The notes beneath the pieces were generated by a model, which saw only the letters and a program-made list of their open reading frames with translations, ran no database searches and had not been told where the DNA came from. A stretch of DNA of 48,710 nucleotides from Tepidiphilus sp. J10. Its GTDB lineage: Bacteria; Pseudomonadota; Gammaproteobacteria; Burkholderiales; Thiobacillaceae. Position 1 is the stretch's first letter. Each line of letters starts with the position of its first letter. This document shows, one piece after another, positions 19,701-27,101 of the stretch. The translations under genes were made by a program, and so were the position numbers. The DNA lies in NCBI GenBank assembly GCA_945897955.1, contig CAMDGQ010000029.1:1-48710 (forward strand). Reading direction: 5' to 3'.

Positions 19701-22574
19701 GCCGTGCAATACAGCGAGCGGATCGTCGCGGCGGCTCGGGTCTTGATCGCCGGAGGCTTTCCATTCCAGCAGCCGTTGCTGCGTGAACAGCAATCGGCCG
19801 AGCGTGCGCAGGGCCGCATCCAGGCTGTAAGCCGCTTCATGCGGCAATGTCACCAGCGCAAATCCGGTTTGCAGCAGGCGCTGGACGGCGGCGTGCGCAG
19901 TTGCCGCGAAATGCTGGCCGGGGCGCATGTCGGTCGGTTTGCGCAGCACATCCAGCAGGCTGGAAAGCACCGGCGGTATCAGCAGAATGCCGAGTACCGC
20001 CAGGGTCCAGAACAGGGGCGAAGCAAACAGCGTCCAGCCTAGCAGCAACAGCAGCGTCAATGCCGCCGGCACCAGACTGCGGCGCAGGTTATCCAACAAC
20101 TTCCAGCGCGACAGCAGGGTCAGCGGATTTCGCTGCCAGCGCCCATTCGCCCCCGGCGCCCAGGGCAGCAGCCAGGCGACGAGCTGCCAGTCGCCGCGGA
20201 TCCAGCGATAGCGTCGCTCCACGTCGGCGCCGTAGCGGGCCGGATATTCCTCGTACAACTGCACGTCGCTGAGCAAGCCGGCGCGGGCGTGGCAGCCCTC
20301 CAGCAGGTCGTGGCTGAGTATGCGATTTTCCGGGAAGCGGCCGGACAGCGCCTGTTCGAACGCGGCAACGTCGTAAATGCCCTTGCCGATGAAGGAACCT
20401 TCCTGGAACGCGTCCTGATACACATCGGACACCGCCCGCGTGTACGGGTCGATGCCCGGCTCGCCGCTATTCAGGCGGGCATAGCGCGATTGATTGGCGA
20501 CCGGCAGGCTGGAGCTGACGCGCGGTTGCAGGATGCCGTAGCCGGCGCGGACGCGGCCCAGTACCGGGTCATAGATGGCTTGATTGAGCGGGTGCGCCAT
20601 GGCGCCGATGAATTGCTGCGCGGCTTCGCGCGGCAACTGCGTGTCGGTATCCAGCGTGATGACATATTTCACGCCGGCCAGGCTGGCGATGTCGCCGATC
20701 AGCAACGAGAAAGCATCGGATCGACCTGTGCGCAGCAAGGTGTTCAGGTCCGCCAGCTTGCCGCGCTTGCGCTCGTAGCCCATCCAGATGCGGTCATGCG
20801 GGTTCCACCGGCGCGGGCGATGCAGCAGAAAGAAGACATCATCTCGGCCCGCCGCGTATTGCGTGTTCAACGCAGTGATACGCTCCGCCGCCAAGGCCAG
20901 CAATGACGCGTCTTGCGGCAGGGTTTCCTCGGCGGCATCGCGAAAATCGGTCAACAGCGCGAAGTGCAGATGGGCATTGCGATTGGCCAGAAAACGCACT
21001 TCCAGCGCCTCGACCAGATGCTCGACGTTTTGCGGGCTGCTCAGCAGCGTCGGCACCGCCACCAGCGTGCGGTATTGCGGCGGGATGCCGTTGGAAAAAT
21101 CCATGCGCGGCAGCGGCCGCGGCGACGCCAGCGAGGTGGTCAGCCAGTTCACCAGCGCGGTCGCAAGCTGGCCCGTGGCGAGCAGGGCGAGGAGGCCGGT
21201 CAGCAGCAACACCCAGACGTTGACGCCGTTCAGCCAGGCCCGCGCCACCAGCCCGGCGCTGAGCAGCAGCGTCAACAGCGTGATCGCGCCGAGATACCAC
21301 AACAAGGGGGTCCGGCTGGCGCCGCGCCGCAGCCGGGTGGTGAACGGCAAATGCGCGCCACAAGCCTGTTCCAGCTCGTGGCGGCCGCGGTCGATCAGGT
21401 AATAACCGACATGCGAGCGGCGGTCGGTTTTTCCCAGCGTTTCAGCGCTCGCTCGTGCCAGCTCAATGGCCTTGTCGGCCACGCTGGCTTCCGCCAGCTT
21501 GCTGGTGTTGACGCACACCTTGGCGATGGACTCCACCATGTGGCGATAGCCGTCGCGGCTGGCGAAATCCATGCTGGCGTAGGCCACGGCCGGATCGTTG
21601 CGCAACGTACTGTCGACCACGCTCATCGCCTCGACGAACTCGCGCCAGTCCTGCGTGCTCAACAGGCGCAGGCTGCCGATGCTGTTGCTGATCGAAACCT
21701 GATCGGCGGCTTGCTGCTGGTTGCCGGCGCGCACCACTTGTTCGATGTTGAGCCCGCCATCGGCCAGTTGCTGCTCGATCCAGGTCAGCGGTAGGCTCAG
21801 TGACGGACCCTGGCCTTGCAGGCGACGCGCCAGTTCCGAGATGAACGGCGGCGACATCGGTGGTTTCGAGTGCGCCATGTCGGCGATCACCAGAATCAGA
21901 TTTTTCGGATCCCGATGCGAAATCTCGCTCAGCGTCTCCGCCCAGCCGACGGCCAGATCGCGTTCCCTTCTGCCCGCCGAAATGCGCACCGCCACTCGGC
22001 GCAGATTCTCGATCAACGCCAGACGCAGCATGATCGGAATTGCCCACAACTCACCCAGGCGCAACGGCGTCACGGTCTGATAAGTGGCGACAAAGCGGCG
22101 CAGGCTGTCCGGGTCGACGCGTCCGTCGCCATGCGCGATGGTTTCCAGCGCGATGTCATATACGCGAGGCAAGCCGCTGGAAACGCCATCGGCCAGGCTG
22201 GGCAGCTCGCGGCTATAGCCCCTGGGCAAGTGGCGGCGGGCGGTGCGTATCTGTTCTTCGATCAGATACAGGTTGTCGAGCAGCCATTCGGCGGCCGGGG
22301 TGATGCGGTGCTTCGCCGCCACCGCCAGAGTGAGTTGGCGGCAGGTCTCGACCAGCACCGCCTCGTTGGCATCGAGTCGCGCCAGCAACTGGTCCGGCTG
22401 CCGTCCCACTGCGATGCGGTGCGCGTCGGCCAGGCGTGCGCCGTGCTGCGCCATCTGGTCGGCGCTGAACAGCTCGGCGCGCAGCGGTGCTTCATCAAGC
22501 GATGCATTAGGTGGCATGCCGCGACTGCGCAGCCGCGATTTGATCTGTCGCCAATATTCGGGGAGCTTTACCAT
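13725..22574 (-). CDS. ndvB: cyclic beta-1,2-glucan synthase-like protein (NdvB/Cgs family)
   Basis: About 2,949 residues from the ATG at 22574, roughly 100 longer than rhizobial NdvB/Cgs. These are inner-membrane enzymes that make periplasmic cyclic beta-1,2-glucans from UDP-glucose, used in osmotic adaptation. An N-terminal region precedes membrane segments near 430-500. The GT84 glycosyltransferase follows, with DTDT at about 642-645 and RYRWIRGDWQ further on; more membrane segments lie after it. The large C-terminal half has carbohydrate-binding and GH94 phosphorylase-like domains, with GDWNDG at 2628-2633 including the expected catalytic Asp. Residues about 1191-1224 (VGRKSSFIAPSAG...PPYEL) are encoded by a palindromic repeat element lying in frame. 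The gene begins 10 bases after the stop of the PerM gene, so they form an operon. Confidence 0.9.
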   Translation of the reverse strand: MVKLPEYWRQIKSRLRSRGMPPNASLDEAPLRAELFSADQMAQHGARLADAHRIAVGRQPDQLLARLDANEAVLVETCRQLTLAVAAKHRITPAAEWLLDNLYLIEEQIRTARRHLPRGYSRELPSLADGVSSGLPRVYDIALETIAHGDGRVDPDSLRRFVATYQTVTPLRLGELWAIPIMLRLALIENLRRVAVRISAGRRERDLAVGWAETLSEISHRDPKNLILVIADMAHSKPPMSPPFISELARRLQGQGPSLSLPLTWIEQQLADGGLNIEQVVRAGNQQQAADQVSISNSIGSLRLLSTQDWREFVEAMSVVDSTLRNDPAVAYASMDFASRDGYRHMVESIAKVCVNTSKLAEASVADKAIELARASAETLGKTDRRSHVGYYLIDRGRHELEQACGAHLPFTTRLRRGASRTPLLWYLGAITLLTLLLSAGLVARAWLNGVNVWVLLLTGLLALLATGQLATALVNWLTTSLASPRPLPRMDFSNGIPPQYRTLVAVPTLLSSPQNVEHLVEALEVRFLANRNAHLHFALLTDFRDAAEETLPQDASLLALAAERITALNTQYAAGRDDVFFLLHRPRRWNPHDRIWMGYERKRGKLADLNTLLRTGRSDAFSLLIGDIASLAGVKYVITLDTDTQLPREAAQQFIGAMAHPLNQAIYDPVLGRVRAGYGILQPRVSSSLPVANQSRYARLNSGEPGIDPYTRAVSDVYQDAFQEGSFIGKGIYDVAAFEQALSGRFPENRILSHDLLEGCHARAGLLSDVQLYEEYPARYGADVERRYRWIRGDWQLVAWLLPWAPGANGRWQRNPLTLLSRWKLLDNLRRSLVPAALTLLLLLGWTLFASPLFWTLAVLGILLIPPVLSSLLDVLRKPTDMRPGQHFAATAHAAVQRLLQTGFALVTLPHEAAYSLDAALRTLGRLLFTQQRLLEWKASGDQDPSRRDDPLAVLHGMAFAPALAIATASWLVVMNPAALPLAGPILLLWLLSPAIVWWLSLPLPRRVARLSAEQTRFLGRIARKTWAYFETFVGPDDHWLPPDNYQEYRAATLAHRTSPTNMGLSLLANLSAHDFGYIPTGQLLERTANALTSMAGLERHRGHFYNWYDTQTLRPLHPAYISTVDSGNLAGHLLTLRPGLLALLDQQILSPRTLDGVRDTLGILIAAAGQPTPATVTQFKMALESAQIVGRKSSFIAPSAGRWAAHTAEGAGQTPPAFPPYELTLVAARHLFDRLARYATAIIDEFADDFANEPANQANWWAGALSRQCQAMREELIFLAPWSGLPEAPVGLGGFDDINLIPTLRDLAGLKLAWSDRLASRLDASTSSAQTQWLNTLANDLEQGSAHARARIASIEQLALQAGEMANMEYGFLYDKAARQLVIGYSVEERRRDSSFYDLLASEARLAVFVAIAQGQLPQESWFALGRLLTRAGGEPILLSWSGSMFEYLMPQLVMPTYDHTLLDQTARAAVARQIEYGQQLGLPWGVSESGYNTVDLQLNYQYRAFGVPGLGLKRGLGEDRVVAPYASVMALMVAPEAACLNLQRLSAAGAEGAFGFHEAIDYTPLRQRRGEKQTLVRSYMVHHQGMSLLALAYLLLDRPMQKRFAADPLLQSTLLLLQERIPRASLLYAQTAELTGIDTGTSTPEMPIRVLRNLDTPTPEVQLLSNGRYHVMLTHTGGGYSRWNDLAVTRWREDSVRDAWGTFTYLHDVASGATWSTAHQPTQRRATHYEAIFSEGRAEFRRHDVGSHSRGEDFDLETHTDIVVSPEDDIELRRVRITNRGDAPRTIEITSYAEVVLATPAADALHPAFSNLFVQSEIIESRQAILCTRRPRSREEHSPWLFHLMSVHDAEVESLSFETDRARFIGRGRIAASPQAMEQDGALSGSQGSVLDPVVAIRCRITLQPEQSASIDLVFGIGDSRAAVLNLVEKYQDRRLADRVFELAWTHAQVLLRQINANEADAQLYGRLANSILYAHAGLRADSGVLMKNRRGQSGLWGYAISGDLPIVLLQIGDLANIELVRQLIQAHAYWRLKGLVVDLVIWNEDRAGYRQALQDQILGLVAVGLESQIIDRPGGIFIRSAEQISEEDRTLFQTVARVILSDNWGTLAEQLDRPLPPVVRVPRLPWKVPRPELPAAFNLPQRELILANGIGGFTPDGREYVITTTPEQLTPAPWVNVLANAQFGSVISESGQAYTWAENAHEFRLTPWDNDPVSDTGGEAFYLRDEDTGQFWSPTPLPRRGATPYVSRHGFGYSVFEHTESGIHSELWIYVATDAPVKFAVLKLHNQSGRARRLSATGYVEWVLGDLRPKTAMHVATEVDAASGAIYARNAYNTEFPDRVAFFDVDDPQRSFTCDRAEFIGRNGSLKNPAALGRTHLSGKLGSGLDPCCALQVGVNLGDGQTREIVFRLGVGGIPGAEDANRLVHRFRGNDAARRTLEAVWAFWNHSLGAVQVETPDESLNVLANGWLLYQTLACRMWARSGYYQSGGAFGFRDQLQDAMALVHNEPGLLRAQLLLSASRQFSEGDVQHWWHPPAGRGVRTHCSDDYLWLALATSRYVLCSGDTGVLEEAVPFLAGRPLNPDDESYYDLPGSASGTESLYQHCLRAIRYGMRFGEHGLPLIGSGDWNDGMNRVGIHGKGESVWLGFFLIEVLRQFGTLAQQHDDPDFAEFCATEGQRLRDNIEQHAWDGDWYRRAWFDDGTPLGSAGNSECQIDSISQSWSVLSGISVGVNSSERSRRAMQALDARLVRREAGLVQLLDPPFDQTDLDPGYIKGYVPGVRENGGQYTHAAIWAAMAFAALGDNRRAWEITTLINPANHAKSTDAIAVYKVEPYVMAADIYAVSPHTGRGGWTWYTGSAGWMYRLIVESLLGLRLEVDKLHITPCLPAHWPGFKLHYRFRETVYHISVVQDGTAGLSVDGVELNTPAIPMVDDHRDHNVELRVKAR
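18905..19005. repeat. 101-bp palindromic repeat element inside ndvB
   Basis: The ends are perfect 15-bp inverted repeats, CGTAGGGCGGAAAAG and CTTTTCCGCCCTACG. Inside is a second inverted pair, GGCGCCTTCCGCCG against CGGCGGAAGGCGC. The element relates to copies at 28954-29049 and 36345-36459. It lies wholly inside the glucan synthase frame without adding a stop. Left-end sequence (as its reverse complement) and the right half of the third copy agree at most of 49 positions. Confidence 0.85.
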
Positions 22575-22584
22575 GGTGAGCCCT

Positions 22585-23748
22585 TTAGTCCCCCAGCAAT
22601 TCAGCCACCGGTTCAAGTTGCTCGACATGCTGCGCCACCACTTTGATCAGCACCGTGATCGGCATGCTCAGCAACATGCCCCAGACACCCCAGAGCCAGG
22701 TCCAGAACAACAGCGAAACGAACACCGCCGCGGTATTCATGCGGGCGATGCGACCGGTCAGCCAGGTGGTGATGAAGGTGCCGACGAGGGTCGCGATCAG
22801 CAGCGAAACGCCGGCAGCCAGCAACGCCGGCGTCAGGCTGTCGAACTGCAGGAAGGCGACCATGCCGATGGCGGCGGCGGTAACGGCCGGACCGAAGTAG
22901 GGGATGACGTGGAGCAAACCGGCGGCTACCGCCCAGGCGCCGGCGTTATCGAGGCCGATCCAGCGCAATGCGAACCAGGTCAGCAAGCCCACCAGCACGT
23001 TGGTCGCCAGCAGCATCAGCATGTAGCGCTGGATCGAGGCGTTGATGTCGTCGAGGATATGGACGGCGATCTTCTTGTTCGACAACGAAGGTCCGGTGAG
23101 TCGCACCAGCTTGCGCTTATAGGTGTCGCCGGAGAGCAAAAGAAAATAAGTCAGGAACAACACCATGGCGGTCTGGCCGATCATCCCGGCCGCCCCCATC
23201 GAGCCCGACCACAGGATATCGCCGAATTTGAAGCCGGGCGTCTCGATCACCACGCGCGTCGCGCGCTGTTTCTGCGGTATCGCCATGCCGGCTGCCTGGC
23301 TGGTCGCTTGCTCCAGTTCGCTGGCGGCGGTCTGGATCTTCTGCATCGTGCTGTCCCGGCCCTGACGCAGACTGGCGACCCCGGTCGACAACTCGCTCAC
23401 CGCCGCCGGCAGTTGTTCGAGGATGGTCCGCACCTGACCGCGCAAGGCGAAACTGCCCAGCACGAGCGCAGCCACGCCCGCCGCCATGATCAGCGTGGCG
23501 CCCGCCACACGCGGAATCTTGATCCGCTCCAGCCAGACCACCAGTGGGTTGAGGGTATAGGCGAACAGGATGCCGACGAGCAGGGAAATAACGAAGCTCT
23601 GCGCCCACTCCAGCGCAAAGACCACCGCCACCGTGGCCAGGATGGTCAGCGCCAGGCCATGTCCGGCGACCGGCAAGCGGATGGCGGCTGGTTGCGTAAT
23701 GGGCTCGTTGCTTTGCGCAACTTCCGCTTCAGACATGGCAACCGGCAT
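22585..23748 (-). CDS. AI-2E/PerM-family membrane transporter
   Basis: 387 residues, a polytopic membrane protein of the AI-2E transporter (PerM/TqsA/YhhT) family. An N-terminal polar stretch of about 28 residues is followed by pairs of membrane helices (about 30-70 and 80-105), a long extramembrane segment (about 105-190), then the conserved C-terminal helices with NVLVGLLTWFALRWIG and LHVIPYFGPAVTAAAIGM. Family members export small molecules, exchange Na+ or have unknown substrates; an AI-2 role should not be assumed. ATG 23748 has AAGGTGG upstream and lies 2 bases after the yihY-like stop. Its stop is 10 bases before ndvB. Confidence 0.88.
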   Translation of the reverse strand: MPVAMSEAEVAQSNEPITQPAAIRLPVAGHGLALTILATVAVVFALEWAQSFVISLLVGILFAYTLNPLVVWLERIKIPRVAGATLIMAAGVAALVLGSFALRGQVRTILEQLPAAVSELSTGVASLRQGRDSTMQKIQTAASELEQATSQAAGMAIPQKQRATRVVIETPGFKFGDILWSGSMGAAGMIGQTAMVLFLTYFLLLSGDTYKRKLVRLTGPSLSNKKIAVHILDDINASIQRYMLMLLATNVLVGLLTWFALRWIGLDNAGAWAVAAGLLHVIPYFGPAVTAAAIGMVAFLQFDSLTPALLAAGVSLLIATLVGTFITTWLTGRIARMNTAAVFVSLLFWTWLWGVWGMLLSMPITVLIKVVAQHVEQLEPVAELLGD

Positions 23749-23750
23749 GG

Positions 23751-24725
23751 CTATCCACCTTTTGGATCGGGCGGCGCCGGCTGCAGGCTGCCGAACCCCA
23801 GTGCGTACTGGCGAGTGAATTCCGCCCCGAGAAAGAAAATCTGCGCCGAGTAATACACCCAGAGCAGCAAGGCGATCAGCGACCCGGCGGCGCCGAAGCT
23901 GGAAGCGACACCACTGTTGCCCAGGTAGAGGCCGATGGCATATTTGCCCAGGCTGAACAGCCCGGCCGTGAACAGTGCGCCGATCCAGACGTCGCGCCAG
24001 GACAGCGGCGCATCCGGCAGCGTCTTGTAGATCACCGCGAACAGACCGGCGATGACCGCGAAAGAAATACCCGATGTGGTGGTTGTGAGCATTTCATACG
24101 AACCGCCCCATATTTCGCCGGCATAGCGTTCGAACATGGCCAGCACGGCGCTGATCACCAGCGAGACCAGCAGCAGAAAGGCCAGCACCAGCACCAGACC
24201 GAACGACAGCAGCCGGGTTCGCACCAAGATGCGGAAAACCGACCGGCTCGATTCTTCAATGCCCCACAACTCATCCAGACTGCCCTTCAACTCGACAAAG
24301 ACACTGGTGGCGGCGAGCAGCAGCAGCACGCTGGCGACCAGCGTCGCGATCAGGCCGGAAGCGGGGTTGCGCGCGCCGGCCAGCAGGGCTTGCACAGCCT
24401 GCGCGCCATTCGGCCCGATCAAGCCTTCCACCTGGGCGACGATCTCGCCCTGCGCCGCCTCCGCGCCGAAGAAATAGCCGGCGAACGCGATCGCCAGCAC
24501 CAGGATCGGCGTGATGGAAAACAAGGTATAGAAAGCCAGCGCGGCGCCCTTGCTGTCAGCCCGATGATCAAACCAGGATTTCAGGGACTGGATCAGGACG
24601 ATCTGAAAACGCCTGATCCATTGTGCAGGTGCGAATGCATTCGTACAGCCACGCTTGATTGTTCGAATGGATTCGTATCTACCCTCAGACTCACGCTGGA
24701 ATTGAGGTTGCAAAACAGCCTCCAA
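23751..24725 (-). CDS. YihY/BrkB-family inner-membrane protein with a repeat-derived N-terminus
   Basis: YihY/virulence-factor BrkB family membrane protein, once wrongly called ribonuclease BN. Six membrane helices start at KGAALAFYTLFSITPILVLAIAFAG. Family landmarks seen are SLDELWGI and SFGAAGSLIALLLWVYYSAQIFFLGAEFTRQYA. The start is a problem. There is no ATG, GTG or TTG between the conserved body and the palindromic repeats, so the frame must begin upstream at TTG 24725, or elsewhere upstream, and read through a 65-bp repeat unit (residues about 13-34). The normal family start would fall near residue 34. Translation may begin at a rare codon, or the 5' end may have been replaced by the repeat pair. 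It precedes the PerM gene by 2 bases. Confidence 0.8.
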   Translation of the reverse strand: MEAVLQPQFQRESEGRYESIRTIKRGCTNAFAPAQWIRRFQIVLIQSLKSWFDHRADSKGAALAFYTLFSITPILVLAIAFAGYFFGAEAAQGEIVAQVEGLIGPNGAQAVQALLAGARNPASGLIATLVASVLLLLAATSVFVELKGSLDELWGIEESSRSVFRILVRTRLLSFGLVLVLAFLLLVSLVISAVLAMFERYAGEIWGGSYEMLTTTTSGISFAVIAGLFAVIYKTLPDAPLSWRDVWIGALFTAGLFSLGKYAIGLYLGNSGVASSFGAAGSLIALLLWVYYSAQIFFLGAEFTRQYALGFGSLQPAPPDPKGG

Positions 24726-24805
24726 ACGGTTGCAGTTGGCCCGACTGTAGGTGCGAATTTATTCGCACAATCAACAGCTTGCGTGCGAATGAATCTGCAC
24801 CTGCA
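24624..24805. repeat. inverted pair of 65-bp palindromic units (REPIN-like)
   Basis: Two 65-bp units, 24624-24688 and 24741-24805, are inverted copies of each other around a 52-bp middle. Each unit holds two 18-bp palindromes of the form GTGCGAAT-NN-ATTCGCAC, starting at 24629, 24661, 24751 and 24783; the one at 24751-24768 is perfect. Within both pairs the spacing is 32 bp. The layout is that of a REP doublet. One unit overlaps the presumed coding start of the yihY-like gene. Confidence 0.88.
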
Positions 24806-24867
24806 TCCTTAACGCAAGCAATTGAAATTTCACATCATTCCACGCCAACTGCGGTTATTGAGTTGAC

Positions 24868-25194
24868 TTACTTGAGACGCATATCGTTGGTGACGCCCTT
24901 CACACCGCCGACGTTGCGCGCCAGTTCAACCGCCTTGTTTGCCGAGGCCTGCGAACTGACGAAGCCGCTCAACTGGACGACACCCTTGAAGGTCTCGACG
25001 TTGATTTCGGTCGCCTTGGTCAGGTCATTCTCAAACAGCGCTGCCTTGACCTTGCCGGTGATGACGCTGTCATCGATGTACTGGCCGGCGCCTTCAGTCG
25101 TCGGCGTGGATGAGCAACCCACGACGGAGCCCATCGTAAAGGTCACTGCAGTGGCCAGGAAAACAGCGGAAAGGTATTTGTTGACTTGTTTCAT
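24868..25194 (-). CDS. BON-domain lipoprotein
   Basis: 108 residues from ATG 25194, which has GGAGA upstream. The signal peptide ends in a lipobox (SVVGC, C27), so it is a predicted lipoprotein. One BON domain spans about 39-106, with DDSVITGKVKAAL, TEINVETFKGVVQLSGFV and the closing VKGVTNDM. BON domains bind membranes or phospholipids and occur in OsmY and DolP; single-BON lipoproteins are usually tied to osmotic or envelope stress. It lies among other stress-type genes. No partner gene is coupled to it. Confidence 0.9.
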   Translation of the reverse strand: MKQVNKYLSAVFLATAVTFTMGSVVGCSSTPTTEGAGQYIDDSVITGKVKAALFENDLTKATEINVETFKGVVQLSGFVSSQASANKAVELARNVGGVKGVTNDMRLK

Positions 25195-25412
25195 GGTGAT
25201 TCTCCAGATGGTTGTAATAAAGGGTTTCTCCAGCACGCTGTCGGAACCTGATTGGCAGCGTAGAGGGATAGGGCGGGGCGCTCGGTACGCTTCCGCACAT
25301 AACGAAATTATTTTTCTTGTGCGGGTGCGAAGCCGCAGGGCGAACTTCAAGCGGTCGATCAGGGATCAGGTCAAGCCGGATAGTGGTTGGGATGGCGTGC
25401 ATGGCAGCATGC

Positions 25413-25619
25413 CTATTTCAACGCGGATTCCCGCTGCACCCGCAGATTGCCTTCCCAACTGCAGCCGAGGGAGCCGCAGCGGAAGCGGTAGACCGGCATG
25501 AAAAAATTGACGAAGCGATCGAACGGTCGCCGTTGGACGCGGTGTGCCGCGCCGCTGCAGCAGGGGCATATGCCGCTGTAGGCTCCTGGCGCCGGGATCA
25601 AATGGGCAAGACTCGTCAT
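25413..25619 (-). CDS. small zinc-ribbon-like protein
   Basis: 68 residues from ATG 25619, with AAGGA upstream. Two cysteine groups, C18-P-C20-C21 and C48-(4)-C53, flank a basic stretch (RRPFDRFVNFF) and a YRFRCGSLGCSWEGNL segment. This pattern recurs in short proteins of proteobacteria with CxxC, a run of basic residues and a YRCxxCxWxG-like ending. Zinc binding is inferred from cysteine spacing. Function is unknown. Confidence 0.6.
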   Translation of the reverse strand: MTSLAHLIPAPGAYSGICPCCSGAAHRVQRRPFDRFVNFFMPVYRFRCGSLGCSWEGNLRVQRESALK

Positions 25620-25709
25620 GCATAAAGTCCTTTCAGGAATAGGCGGCCCCGATGCTGTTCACGGCGACGTGCCGCGCCCAGATCAAGGCCGGAGAGCGTG
25701 GATTGCAAG

Positions 25710-25913
25710 TCAGTCCTTGCTGCTCTCTTCAAACTGCTTGATCTGCTTTTCGGCTTCATCTTTTGTGATGCCATAAGCTTCCTGAATCTTGCCCGTCAGC
25801 TCGATGCGCTTGCCGGCGATTACATCGAGATGGTCGTCGGTCAGTTTGCCCCACTGCGCTTTCACTTTGCCTCTGAATTGGTTCCAGTTGCCTTCAGCGA
25901 TATCCCAGTTCAT
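25710..25913 (-). CDS. CsbD-family stress protein
   Basis: 67 residues, small and strongly charged, matching CsbD throughout: MNWDIAEGNWNQFRGKVKAQ, WGKLTDDHLDVIAGKR and a Lys/Glu-rich ending. E. coli YjbJ belongs here. CsbD genes respond to general stress (sigma-B in Bacillus, RpoS in enterics), but their molecular role is unclear. A strong ribosome site, AAGGAGA, lies 5 bases before ATG 25913. A stress role fits the BON and crystallin genes on both sides. Confidence 0.93.
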   Translation of the reverse strand: MNWDIAEGNWNQFRGKVKAQWGKLTDDHLDVIAGKRIELTGKIQEAYGITKDEAEKQIKQFEESSKD

Positions 25914-26127
25914 TTCAATCTCCTTGTGTTTGCATTCGACCGGCGGAATCGCCCATCGAGCATCCTTCGTCGCCGCAGGCCGTTGCACATAGGACAGCGG
26001 CAGGCCTGACTGATTCTGGAATTCCGGATGCAGATTGCAGGCTGATCGCAAATCCGGCGTTAGTCGGTGCGTTGGCGAACATGACACGACGGTTTCGCGC
26101 TGCTGCCCGCTCTTCTTCCGCCGCACG

Positions 26128-26157
26128 CAAGCGAAACGGCCCCGCAGGGCCGTTTCG
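26128..26157 (-). terminator. strong hairpin downstream of the crystallin-domain gene
   Basis: AGCGAAACGGCCC (26128-26140) and GGGCCGTTTCGCT (26145-26157) form a perfect 13-bp stem with a 4-base loop, 20 bases beyond the stop of the minus-strand gene. Only a short TT follows on that strand, so termination strength is uncertain. Confidence 0.65.
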
Positions 26158-26177
26158 CTGCATTTGCACCCTTTGGC

Positions 26178-27101
26178 TTATTCCCTGGGTTCGCCGAGCT
26201 CGTTGACGGTGACGCTGGGGCCCGGATTGGCGGTCATCTGCAGGCGATGTTCGCGGCCACGGAAGGTGTAGCTGACATCCCAGTATTCGGGTTTGGCATA
26301 GCGGTGGGTGTTGGCGCAATGCTGAACATCCTGGGTTACCACCTCCTGTTCGTTACGGTCGCGATTGATGTTGGCGCCCAGCAAGGCACCGCCTACCGCG
26401 CCACCGGCCGTGGCAAGGTCCTGGCCGCTGCCGCCGCCGAACTGGTGGCCGAGGACGCCACCGATCAAGGCGCCGACAATCGCCCCGGGGGCGTTTGAGC
26501 GAGATTTTTCCTGCACGACTTGTTCGCGTTCGACCCAGCAGCGCTGCTCGGGCGGTCCGACTACCGCGCGCACCGACGTGACGTTCGCTTCGTAAGTCCG
26601 CTCGTTGTAGCGGCGGTGAAAATCGTAGGGTGCTGCCGGCCTGGTCAGATAGGGATTTGCATTCGGATGAGAGTTGCCAAAATTGCGCGCATCGGAGCGC
26701 TGATGCTGATCCGCTGCCACGCTGGGCTGCTGCAAATAGGGGTTGTTATGAGGTTTGGCCATGGGATGACCATTACCATTTTGGATATGGCTCATCAGCC
26801 GCACCGATGAAACACTGTTGTTCAAGCCCATATCGCCCAACGAGGCATATTTACCCGGACGCAGGAAGACGCAGCGTCCCTCAAACCGGGCATCTTCGCA
26901 AACCTGCCACCAGTCACGGTCAACCACGACTGACGAAGCGCGGTCATTGAAGCCAATTTTTTTGAAATTTTCGATCTGTTGTTCGGTATTGAAGGATCGA
27001 CCTTTGAAGTCTTCACGTTCGTAAAAAGTGACTTCCGCAGCCGCTTGAGTGGCGAAAGCCACACCGGCCAGCGCCAGCGCGTTTCTCAAAATTGCATTCA
27101 T
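26178..27101 (-). CDS. exported beta/gamma-crystallin plus glycine-zipper (17-kDa antigen-like) protein
   Basis: 307 residues from ATG 27101, with AGGAG upstream. A signal peptide ends near AAA (about residue 22). Residues about 24-105 form two beta/gamma-crystallin Greek-key motifs: VTFYEREDFKGRSF ... IGFNDRASSVVV and WWQVCEDARFEGRCVFL ... LNNSVSSVRL. A long Asn/Pro/His-rich linker follows. Around 203-240 is a Gly-zipper pair (GAIVGALIGGVLGHQFGGG, then GGAVGGALLGANI) of the Rickettsia 17-kDa antigen/SlyB type, which inserts in or spans membranes. The last 65 residues, with YWDVSYTFRGREH, are a typical tail of this family. Crystallin domains often bind Ca2+; a stress-protective outer-membrane role is inference. 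Confidence 0.85.
   Translation of the reverse strand: MNAILRNALALAGVAFATQAAAEVTFYEREDFKGRSFNTEQQIENFKKIGFNDRASSVVVDRDWWQVCEDARFEGRCVFLRPGKYASLGDMGLNNSVSSVRLMSHIQNGNGHPMAKPHNNPYLQQPSVAADQHQRSDARNFGNSHPNANPYLTRPAAPYDFHRRYNERTYEANVTSVRAVVGPPEQRCWVEREQVVQEKSRSNAPGAIVGALIGGVLGHQFGGGSGQDLATAGGAVGGALLGANINRDRNEQEVVTQDVQHCANTHRYAKPEYWDVSYTFRGREHRLQMTANPGPSVTVNELGEPRE

Noticed and set aside
22575-22628. Longer N-terminus for the glucan synthase gene
   Set aside because: The extra 18 residues lie inside the end of the PerM gene; ATG 22574 has an upstream AGGG and a plausible N-terminus.
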